DNA of 64,000 nt, taken from Micrococcus sp023147585. Its GTDB lineage: Bacteria > Actinomycetota > Actinomycetes > Actinomycetales > Micrococcaceae. Position 1 is the stretch's first letter; every line of letters begins with the position of its first letter. Of this stretch, positions 16,280 to 23,452 are shown piece by piece. The stretch is taken from NCBI RefSeq assembly GCF_044872765.1, contig NZ_CP085253.1:1674001-1738000 (forward strand), read 5' to 3'. The translations under genes and the position numbers were made by a program. The notes beneath the pieces are model-generated. The model was not told the DNA's origin and made no database searches. It saw nothing but the letters and a program-made list of their open reading frames with translations.

Positions 16280-17913
16280 TTGTCGATCTCCTCGAGCGCC
16301 TTGGTCTGCCGGAAGCTGATCGCCGAGATGGTCGCCACGATCAGGAAGATCACGATGGACAGGGCGGAGGCCAGGCCGTAGTCGCGCCCCACCCCGCTGA
16401 ACGCCGTCTTGTAGACGACCGTGATCAGCAGGTCCGTGGCGCCGATGTTCGAGCCCGCGTCGGGGAACCGCGGTCCGCCGCCGGTCAGCATGTAGATGAT
16501 GTTGAAGTTGTTGAAGTTGAACGCGAACGAGGAGATCAGCAGCGGCGCCACCGAGACCAGCAGCAGGGGCAGCTTGATGGAGCGGAAGATGCGCCACGGG
16601 CCGGCGCCGTCCATGCGGGCGGCCTCGTCCACGTCCTCGGGCAGGGACTGCAGGGCGCCCGTGGTCACCAGGAACATGTAGGGGAAGCCCAGCCACAGGT
16701 TCACCACGAGCACCGACAGCCGGGCCAGCCACGGGTCGGTGAGCCACGGGATGTCCGCGCCGCCGAAGAACACGGTGTTGACGAAGCCGAACTCCGGGTT
16801 GAGCAGGCCGGCCCACACGAGGCCGGACAGGAACGCCGGGAACGCGTACGGCAGGATCATCATCACCCGGTAGACCTTCTTGCCGCGCATGTCCGAGCGG
16901 TTGAAGGCGATCGCCAGCAGCAGCCCGACGGCGAATGTCGTGGCCACGCTCAGGAACGCGAAGGCGAAGGTCCACACGGTGACCCGCACGAGCGGGTCGC
17001 GCAGCTCGGGGTCGGTGAACGCACGCGTGAAGTTGTCCAGGCCTACGAACACCCGCCAGCCGGTCTGCAGCGTGCTGCCGTCGTCCGCCTGGAACTGGCC
17101 CTCGCCGTTGTCCCGGTACTCCGCGCCGCTCTCGAGGTCCGTGAAGGTGTCCCGGGCCTCGTCGTACTTCAGACGCGGCGTGTACACGTACCCGCGGGAG
17201 CCGTCGCGCGTCTCCAGGGTGCCGTCCGCGGCGTCGTCGCTCAGCGGGACCTTCAGGCGGGTGACCTGGTCCTGACGCTGCAGCAGGTCGCCGAACCGCA
17301 GGGTGGTGTACCCCTCCACCCCCACCGGCTGTCCGTCCTGCATCTGGGCCTCGACCGGCTCCAGCTCCTGGTCCGCGCCACCGAGGACGGGCTCCCCGTC
17401 CCGCAGGGTCAGCAGGTAGAGGTCGCCGCTCTCCTCCAGCACAGTGAGGTCGTACACCGGGGAGTCCGGCACGCGGATGGAGGAGGAGCGCTGGATGATC
17501 TCGATCGCCGCGGCCTTGTCCGAGTTGTGCCCGGCGCCGTAGTTCGTGAAGGCGATGTAGGAGGAGTAGACCACCACGAACACCTGGAACAGCATCAGGA
17601 AGACCAGGCCGGGGGCGAGGTACTTGGCCGGGAGGCCGCCGCGGCGCAGGTAGATCCAGTTGATGCCGATCGTGACCGCCAGGGTCAGCGCGAACACCGC
17701 CCAGTCCCCCGCGGCCGCGAGCTGGAACAGCAGGAACGCCGCGAAGGCGTCCACGAGGCCCAGCAGGACGATCTTGGCCAGCGTGCCACCGAGGCCCTCG
17801 GTGCCCCGGGCGTCCGCACGACGACGACGGCCCGGGCCGGTGCGGCGCGCGGCGTCGTCGAGGGCGGCGGTGGCGGCGTCGGACCGGTCCGACGCGGTGG
17901 AAGACGGGCTCAT
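16276..17913 (-). CDS. malF: Maltose-type ABC transporter permease MalF
   Basis: This 545-residue permease is recognisable as MalF by its length and by a large extracellular domain (about 120-285, rich in charged residues such as FTDLESGAEYRDNGEGQF) between early membrane spans, corresponding to the P2 loop that contacts the binding protein. The ATPase-docking EAA loop is DEAARMDGAGPWRIFRSI at about 425-445. The start at 17913 follows GAGGAACC. It is separated from malE by 118 bases holding two strong hairpins, which would lower permease expression relative to the binding protein. Confidence 0.92.
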   Translation of the reverse strand: MSPSSTASDRSDAATAALDDAARRTGPGRRRRADARGTEGLGGTLAKIVLLGLVDAFAAFLLFQLAAAGDWAVFALTLAVTIGINWIYLRRGGLPAKYLAPGLVFLMLFQVFVVVYSSYIAFTNYGAGHNSDKAAAIEIIQRSSSIRVPDSPVYDLTVLEESGDLYLLTLRDGEPVLGGADQELEPVEAQMQDGQPVGVEGYTTLRFGDLLQRQDQVTRLKVPLSDDAADGTLETRDGSRGYVYTPRLKYDEARDTFTDLESGAEYRDNGEGQFQADDGSTLQTGWRVFVGLDNFTRAFTDPELRDPLVRVTVWTFAFAFLSVATTFAVGLLLAIAFNRSDMRGKKVYRVMMILPYAFPAFLSGLVWAGLLNPEFGFVNTVFFGGADIPWLTDPWLARLSVLVVNLWLGFPYMFLVTTGALQSLPEDVDEAARMDGAGPWRIFRSIKLPLLLVSVAPLLISSFAFNFNNFNIIYMLTGGGPRFPDAGSNIGATDLLITVVYKTAFSGVGRDYGLASALSIVIFLIVATISAISFRQTKALEEIDK

Positions 17914-17956
17914 GGTTCCTCATCCGGCCCGAGGGCCTGCCGTGGAAGGGGGGGTG

Positions 17957-18024
17957 CGCGCCCCGAGGGCGCGGGGGCCACGGTCTGCCTCCGGCGTCCC
18001 CGCGGGGACGCCGGAGGCGGACCG
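17957..18024 (-). terminator. Two hairpins in the malE-malF intercistronic gap
   Basis: A near-perfect 44-base palindrome spans 17981-18024: 22-base arms with one mismatch and no loop, the inner 32 bases perfect. A smaller hairpin, CGCGCCC/GGGCGCG, lies at 17957-17973. Both lie within the malEFG transcript on the minus strand, right after the malE stop. They could act as a partial terminator and protect the malE message from 3' decay, as the REP elements between malE and malF do in E. coli. Confidence 0.7.
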
Positions 18025-18031
18025 CGCCGGA

Positions 18032-19354
18032 TCACTGGCCGATGCGGCCCTCGATGTCGGAGATCATCTTCTGCCAGGTCTGGACCGGGTCGCCCTCGCC
18101 CTTGATGATGCTCATCTCGGCGCCGCCCCAGAACTCGAACACCGCGCCCATCTCGGGGGCCGCCGGCATGGGGACGCCGTCCTCGCCGATCTCGCCGAAC
18201 GCCTTGACGGTCTCGTCCGAGGCCGCCTTGTCGAAGGAGGCGGTCAGCGCCGGGGGACGCTTGCCCTCGGCGTAGAGCGCGTCCTGGGCCGCCTCGGTGG
18301 AGAGGTAGTTGACCACGAACTCGTTCGCGGCCAGCTGGTTCTCGGACTCCGAGGAGACGAAGAAGGCGTTGACGCCCACGAACGGCTGCGCCGGCTGGTC
18401 GCCCATGGACGGGATGGCCTCGACCTCGAAGTCGATGCCGGCCGCCTCGGCCTCCTCGACGTTCCACGGGCCGGTGATGAAGTAGGCCGCGTTGCCGGAA
18501 CTGAACTGCTCCTTGGCGATGTCCGCGGTCATGTTCGGGTTCAGCACCCCGGACTCGCCGTACTCGGCCAGCTTCTCGGCGAAGGCCTCACCCTCCGCTC
18601 CGCCCATGGCCAGCGAGCCGGTGTCGTACGAGCCGTCCTCGGCCTGCTTGAACACGGGGGCGCCCATGGAGGTCTGGAACGGGTACAAGTGGTACGGGTC
18701 GCCTTTGACGGCGTCCAGGCCCACCACGAACGGGTACTCGGCCTCGCCGGCGTCGACGGCCTTCTGGCCCTCCGCGATCATCTCGTCGAAGGAGGCCGGG
18801 GTGGACTCGGCCAGCTCGGTGTTGCGCAGGACGGCGATGTTCTCCACGGAGTACGGCACGCCCCAGGTCTGACCCTCATAGGTGACGGCCTGCACGGAGG
18901 ACTCCACGAAGTCGCCGGCTCTCTCACCCAGCTCAAGGGGCTCGATGGTGCCGTTCTGCACGAGCGAGCCGATCCAGTCGTGGGCGCCGACGATCACGTC
19001 CGGGCCCTCGCCCGTGGGGTTCTGGGTGATGAAGTCGTCCTTCATCGTGGAGTTGTCCTTGACCACGAGCTCCACCGTGATCCCGGTGTCCTCCTTGAAG
19101 TCCTCCGCCACGGCCTGCAGCGGCTCCTGGCGGCTCTGGTCCACCCACATGGTGATGGTGGTGGCGCCGGCCTCGGAGAGGTCCTGGCTCGGGGACGCGG
19201 CGGCCGTGCCCTGATCGGTGGCGCCGGCCGGGGAGGAGGACGCCGGGGCGGGGGAGCCGCCGCCGCACGCGGTGAGCGCGAGGGCGGAGAACGCCGCGGT
19301 GAGGGTCAGGCTGAGCGGGCGGCGGAGGAGGCCGCCGGTCGTCGTCGACTGCAT
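18032..19354 (-). CDS. malE: Maltose/sugar ABC transporter substrate-binding lipoprotein
   Basis: A 440-residue extracellular binding protein. The signal peptide ends in lipobox ALTAC with lipidated Cys30, followed by a Ser/Ala/Pro linker. The mature protein has the cluster 1 solute-binding pattern (TTITMWVDQSRQEPLQAVAE, EGPDVIVGAHDWIGSLVQNG, SSEAALS-like C-terminal helices including FEFWGGAEMS). The ATG at 19354 is chosen because AAAGG lies nine bases upstream; an earlier in-frame ATG at 19390 lacks one. It is first in malE-malF-malG. Its -10 box overlaps a LacI-type operator, so it is probably induced by sugar. Confidence 0.92.
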   Translation of the reverse strand: MQSTTTGGLLRRPLSLTLTAAFSALALTACGGGSPAPASSSPAGATDQGTAAASPSQDLSEAGATTITMWVDQSRQEPLQAVAEDFKEDTGITVELVVKDNSTMKDDFITQNPTGEGPDVIVGAHDWIGSLVQNGTIEPLELGERAGDFVESSVQAVTYEGQTWGVPYSVENIAVLRNTELAESTPASFDEMIAEGQKAVDAGEAEYPFVVGLDAVKGDPYHLYPFQTSMGAPVFKQAEDGSYDTGSLAMGGAEGEAFAEKLAEYGESGVLNPNMTADIAKEQFSSGNAAYFITGPWNVEEAEAAGIDFEVEAIPSMGDQPAQPFVGVNAFFVSSESENQLAANEFVVNYLSTEAAQDALYAEGKRPPALTASFDKAASDETVKAFGEIGEDGVPMPAAPEMGAVFEFWGGAEMSIIKGEGDPVQTWQKMISDIEGRIGQ

Positions 19355-19471
19355 GGTGTGCCTTTCACGAGGGGTGGCGGCCCGCGGCATGCGCCGGCCG
19401 TTGCGTCGCCGACGTGGGCCCCGCGGTGAGACGGCGCCTGCCCCCGGCGGCTGAAGGAGTCAGTCCCCAGA

Positions 19472-19500
19472 AGTGTAAACGCTTCCACTGTGATGTGCCA
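19472..19500 (-). promoter_or_regulatory. malE promoter with LacI-type operator O1
   Basis: On the minus strand, -35 TGGCAC (19500-19495), a 17-base spacer and -10 TACACT (19477-19472) form a promoter toward malE. The operator TGTAAACGCTTCCA at 19474-19487 fits the LacI/GalR consensus TGNAANCGNTTNCA at every fixed position and overlaps the -10 box, so bound repressor would block transcription. Confidence 0.75.
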
Positions 19501-19574
19501 CACAGAGGTGCGATCCCGCATGAACCCGGGCATGCGGGAGTGGGGGCGGGGGTCAAGGCCGGCTGAAACCGCAA

Positions 19575-19614
19575 TGGAAGCGCTTCCACCACCCCGCCTG
19601 CCGTGCCGTACTCT
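19575..19614 (+). promoter_or_regulatory. LacI-type operator O2 and promoter of the regulator gene
   Basis: TGGAAGCGCTTCCA at 19575-19588 is a perfect 14-bp palindrome of the LacI/GalR type, 101 bases from O1 centre to centre. A -10 candidate, TACTCT, lies at 19609-19614, so the operator covers the region of the -35. This implies autoregulation, and the two operators may be bridged by looping. Confidence 0.7.
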
Positions 19615-19697
19615 GGTGCCACGCATCGACCCCCGGCCCGCCGCCGTCGTGCACCCGCCCCGCCGCAGAACCCCACGAACCGGGAGGAGGACCGCCG

Positions 19698-20717
19698 ATG
19701 GTCGGCATCAAGGACGTCGCCCGCATGGCCGGGGTCTCCACCGCCACCGCCTCCCGCGCCCTCACCGGCTCCGGCCCCGTGGCGGCCGCCACGCGCACCC
19801 GAGTCCAGGAGGCCGTCGCCACGCTCGGCTACGTGGCGGACTCCGCCGCTTCTTCGCTCGCCTCGGGCCGCACCCGCAACATCGGGCTGGTGACCCCCTC
19901 CGTCCACCGGTGGTTCTTCGCCGCCGTGCTCGAGGGCGCCGCGGACGAGCTCGTGCGGCACGGGTACGACCTCACGCTCTACGACGTCGGCCAGGACCCG
20001 GAGCGTCGATCCACGGTCATCTCCGACCTGCTGCCCCGACGGCGGCTGGACGCCCTGATCACCCTCTCGTTCCGGCTGAGCATGTTCGAGCTCGCCGGAC
20101 TCGAACGCCTCGGCCTGCCCGTGATCGCCGTCGGCGGCCGCCTGCCGGCGGGCGAGACCCTGCCGGACTGGTTCACCGCCGTCCAGGTGGACCACGCCCG
20201 CGCCGCACGGATGGCCACCGAGCACCTGCTGGAGCTCGGACACCGGGACATCGCCTACGTGGGCCGCGTGGACGAGGACATCGAGTTCCAGGTCAGCACC
20301 GAGCGCACCCGCGGGTTCCTGCACGCCCTCGCCGCCACCGGGGTGCGCACGCCGGCCGACTGGATGGTGCCCGCGGACTTCACCATCGGCGGCACCTACC
20401 ACCAGGCGCGCGCCCTCCTCGCCGACCCGCGGCGCCGGCCGACGGCGGTCATGTGCATCTCGGACGAGATGGCCATGGGCACCTGGATGGCAGCCCACTC
20501 CCTGGGGCTGCGCGTGCCCGAGGACGTGTCCGTGATGGGCCTGGACGGCCACCCCGAGGCCGCCCGCCTGGGCATCAGCACCGTGGACCAGAACCCGCTC
20601 GAGCAGGGCCGCCGCGCCGTCCGCCTGGCGCTCGGCGCCCTCGACGGCGCCGCCCACCCCCACCGGATCATGCACCACCTGGCCCTGCGGCCGAGAGCGA
20701 GCACCGCGCCGCCATAG
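19698..20717 (+). CDS. LacI family transcriptional regulator of the mal genes
   Basis: This 339-residue repressor has a classic N-terminal LacI helix-turn-helix and hinge, IKDVARMAGVSTATASRALT at 4-23, and ASSLASGRTRNIGLVTP leading into the periplasmic-binding-protein-like sensor domain. Late motifs FTIGGTYHQARALLA, CISDEMAMGTWMA and VSVMGLDGHPEA are typical of the effector core. The start has GGGAGGAGG upstream. It is divergent from malE with two matching operators in between, so it most likely represses malEFG and itself in the absence of the sugar. The downstream transporter ATPase may share its transcript. Confidence 0.92.
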   Translation: MVGIKDVARMAGVSTATASRALTGSGPVAAATRTRVQEAVATLGYVADSAASSLASGRTRNIGLVTPSVHRWFFAAVLEGAADELVRHGYDLTLYDVGQDPERRSTVISDLLPRRRLDALITLSFRLSMFELAGLERLGLPVIAVGGRLPAGETLPDWFTAVQVDHARAARMATEHLLELGHRDIAYVGRVDEDIEFQVSTERTRGFLHALAATGVRTPADWMVPADFTIGGTYHQARALLADPRRRPTAVMCISDEMAMGTWMAAHSLGLRVPEDVSVMGLDGHPEAARLGISTVDQNPLEQGRRAVRLALGALDGAAHPHRIMHHLALRPRASTAPP

Positions 20718-20799
20718 ACCGTCAGCCCCGACCCTCACCCACCCCTCTCCTTCACCTTGGATCGTCGGGCACGTACCTGCCCGTGAAAGGAACCCCACC

Positions 20800-21879
20800 A
20801 TGGCCTCCGTGACCTTCCGCTCCGCCAGCCGCCAGTACCCCGGCTCCCCCCGCCCCGCCGTCGACTCCCTCGACCTGGAGATCGCCGACGGCGAGTTCCT
20901 CGTGCTCGTGGGCCCCTCCGGCTGCGGCAAGTCCACCTCCCTGCGCATGCTCGCCGGCCTCGAGGAGCTCTCCCGCGGCAGCATCCTGATCGGCGACCGG
21001 GACGTCACCGACGTGGACCCCAAGGACCGGGACATCGCGATGGTGTTCCAGAACTACGCCCTGTACCCGCACATGACCGTGGCGGACAACATGGGCTTCG
21101 CCCTGAAGATCGCCGGCGTCCCCGCGGACGAGCGGCGCCGCCGCGTCGAGGACGCCGCGAAGCTGCTGGACCTGACCGAGTACCTGGACCGCAAGCCGAA
21201 GGCCCTCTCCGGGGGCCAGCGTCAGCGCGTGGCCATGGGCCGGGCGATCGTGCGCGACCCGCAGGTGTTCCTCATGGACGAGCCGCTCTCCAACCTGGAC
21301 GCAAAGCTGCGCGTGCAGACCCGCGCCCAGATCGCCAACCTGACCCGTCGCCTGGGCACCACCACCGTGTACGTGACCCATGACCAGACCGAGGCCATGA
21401 CCATGGGCGACCGGGTGGCGGTCCTCAAGGACGGCCGCCTCCAGCAGGTGGACACGCCGCGCAACCTCTACGAGCGCCCGATGAACGTGTTCGTCGCCGG
21501 GTTCATCGGCTCCCCCGCCATGAACATCTTCCGCATGCCCGCCACGCACGAGGGCGTGCACTGGGGCGAGACGGTCATCCCCGTGCCGCGGGAGGATCTG
21601 GCCGACGCCGGCACGGCGGTGGACCTCGGCGTGCGCCCCGAGAACCTGGTGGTCAGCGACGACGCTGCCGGCCTGCCCGTGGAGGTGGACACCGTGGAGG
21701 AGCTCGGCGCGGACGCGTACGTGTACGGTCACGCGACGATCGGCGGCGAGGAGCGGCTCATCACCCTGCGGACGGTGGGCTACACGGCGCCGGAGAAGGG
21801 ATCCGTGGTGCACGTGGTCCCGGACCCGGAGCGCGTGCACCTGTTCCACGCCGAGACCGGCGAGCGACTCAACCGCTGA
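20800..21879 (+). CDS. MalK/MsmK/UgpC-type sugar ABC transporter ATPase
   Basis: This 359-residue ATPase has Walker A GPSGCGKS at 38-45, signature LSGGQRQR at 136-143, Walker B VFLMDEP at 156-162 and switch VYVTHDQTEAMTMGDRVAV. The C-terminal 110 residues (ADAGTAVDLGVRPENLVV and after) form the OB-fold regulatory domain that defines the MalK/UgpC group. It starts 82 bases after lacI with a GAAAGGA site and is encoded opposite to malEFG. Such ATPases often serve several sugar importers; its position beside malEFG makes it the obvious partner, as no other ATPase is in that operon. Confidence 0.9.
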   Translation: MASVTFRSASRQYPGSPRPAVDSLDLEIADGEFLVLVGPSGCGKSTSLRMLAGLEELSRGSILIGDRDVTDVDPKDRDIAMVFQNYALYPHMTVADNMGFALKIAGVPADERRRRVEDAAKLLDLTEYLDRKPKALSGGQRQRVAMGRAIVRDPQVFLMDEPLSNLDAKLRVQTRAQIANLTRRLGTTTVYVTHDQTEAMTMGDRVAVLKDGRLQQVDTPRNLYERPMNVFVAGFIGSPAMNIFRMPATHEGVHWGETVIPVPREDLADAGTAVDLGVRPENLVVSDDAAGLPVEVDTVEELGADAYVYGHATIGGEERLITLRTVGYTAPEKGSVVHVVPDPERVHLFHAETGERLNR

Positions 21880-21912
21880 CGGCGGCGCGACGGCGGCGGG
21901 CGGCGCCTGCCC

Positions 21913-22392
21913 TCAGCCCTGACGCCCGGCCAGCTCCGCGAGCCGGTCGATCGACGCGCGGAGCTGCTCTTCGCCGGTCCGCAGGGCGCGACGGATGCGC
22001 TGCGGGTCGGCGAGCCGCGTCCAGTCATAGGTGTGGGTGACGCGGCAGCCGCCGTCGTCGTCGTCCTCGACCTCCCACCGCCACAGCTGGCCGAACGGCT
22101 CCCCGCCGACCTCGGAGGGCTTCCAGGCGATGCGGCGGCCCTCCTCGAACTCCACGACGCGGTTCTCGCGGTCCTCACCCTTGGTCAGGGTCATGACGAA
22201 CACGTCCCCGACGGCGGTCACCCGCCGCCCGGGGGCGGCCTCAGCCAGGTTGTCATTGCTGTCCCACTCGGGCTGGCGGGAGGGGTCCGCGATCAGCTCG
22301 AAGACGACGCCGGCCGGCGCGTCGACGTGGCGGGTCGCGGACACGACGCGGTCCTCGGGGGCGGGCAGGGCGGTCTCGTCGATGTGCTCCAT
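21913..22392 (-). CDS. SRPBCC (START-like) domain protein
   Basis: This 159-residue single-domain protein has the helix-grip pattern of polyketide-cyclase/START-like proteins: VVSATRHVDAPAGVVFELIA with DPSRQPEWDSN near the N-terminus, and a long C-terminal helix (LRASIDRLAELAGRQ). Such domains bind hydrophobic ligands; the ligand here is unknown. The ATG at 22392 is chosen because TACCCT ends six bases before it (leaderless). A longer open frame upstream lacks a start signal. It is divergent from the EamA gene. Confidence 0.8.
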   Translation of the reverse strand: MEHIDETALPAPEDRVVSATRHVDAPAGVVFELIADPSRQPEWDSNDNLAEAAPGRRVTAVGDVFVMTLTKGEDRENRVVEFEEGRRIAWKPSEVGGEPFGQLWRWEVEDDDDGGCRVTHTYDWTRLADPQRIRRALRTGEEQLRASIDRLAELAGRQG

Positions 22393-22494
22393 GGCGTCAG
22401 GGTAGGGGTGCACCGCCGCCGTGGGCCATGCCCTCCGCACGCGGGCGAGGAGCGCTCGCACGACCCCGGCTCCTCACCCCCTACCCTCGTGAGC

Positions 22495-23367
22495 ATGACG
22501 TCCCGGCTGCGCCTCCTCCTGACCACCGCGATCGTCCCGGTGTTCTGGGGCTCCACCTACGTGGTGACGCGGCAGTGGCTGCCCGCGGACCTGCCCCTCA
22601 CCGGCGCTGCGATCCGGGCCCTGCCGGCCGGGCTGATCCTGCTCGCCCTGACCCGGCGCCTCCCCCGCGGGGCGTGGTGGTGGAAGTCCGCACTGATCTC
22701 CTTCCTGACCATGGGCGGGTTCTTCGTGCTCGTGTACGTCTCCGGCTCCCGCCTGCCCAGCGGCGTGGCCGCCACGCTCATGGCCTCCGGGCCGCTGGTG
22801 ATGGTGGTGCTGGGCCGCCTGCTGCTCCGCGAGCGAGCGCCGCTGATGGCGTACGTCGGCGCCCTCGTCGGGATCCTCGGCGTGGCCCTGCTGGCCGGCA
22901 GCGCGATCGCCACCCTGGATCCCATGGGCGTGGCGGCCGCGCTGACCGGCGTGCTGACGTCGTCGCTGGGGTACGTGCTGACGAAGCGGTGGAGGCCGCC
23001 CGTGGACTCGCTGACGTTCAGCGCGTGGCAGCTGACCCTGGCCGGCGTGATGCTGGCACCGGTGGCGCTGGCCGTGGAGGGCCCGCCACCGCCCCTGGGC
23101 CTGCCCGCCGTCCTGGGGTTCGCGTACATGGGCCTGATCGCGACCGGGCTGGCCTACGTGCTGTGGTTCCGGGGCCTCGCGGCGCTGCCCGCCCGGACGG
23201 TCGGGATCCTGGGGCTGCTCAACCCCCTGACGGGCGTCCTGCTCGGCGCCGCCGTGGCCGGGGAGATGCTCAGCCCCCTGCAGGCACTCGGGGCGGCGGT
23301 CATCCTGCTCGGCGTGGGTCTCGGGCTCATGACGACGCCGCGGGTGCTGCGACGGCGGCCCGCCTGA
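22495..23367 (+). CDS. EamA/DMT family transporter
   Basis: This 290-residue membrane protein has ten predicted spans in two EamA repeats; each repeat begins near a conserved region (VPVFWGSTYVVTRQWLP and GVLTSSLGYVLTKRW). Late motifs YMGLIATGLAYVLWFRGL and LGLLNPLTGVLLG are diagnostic for the RhaT/EamA permease group, which exports amino acids or metabolites. Substrate unknown. TACCCT at 22482-22487 sits seven bases before the ATG, indicating a leaderless start; an in-frame GTG six bases earlier is less well placed. Confidence 0.88.
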   Translation: MTSRLRLLLTTAIVPVFWGSTYVVTRQWLPADLPLTGAAIRALPAGLILLALTRRLPRGAWWWKSALISFLTMGGFFVLVYVSGSRLPSGVAATLMASGPLVMVVLGRLLLRERAPLMAYVGALVGILGVALLAGSAIATLDPMGVAAALTGVLTSSLGYVLTKRWRPPVDSLTFSAWQLTLAGVMLAPVALAVEGPPPPLGLPAVLGFAYMGLIATGLAYVLWFRGLAALPARTVGILGLLNPLTGVLLGAAVAGEMLSPLQALGAAVILLGVGLGLMTTPRVLRRRPA

Positions 23368-23452
23368 CCGGGCCCGCCGCCGTAGACTCGAGACATCCGC
23401 CGTCATCGGCGCGGCCCGCCGGTGACCTGGTCCTTCCGAGGGAGCCCGCGCC

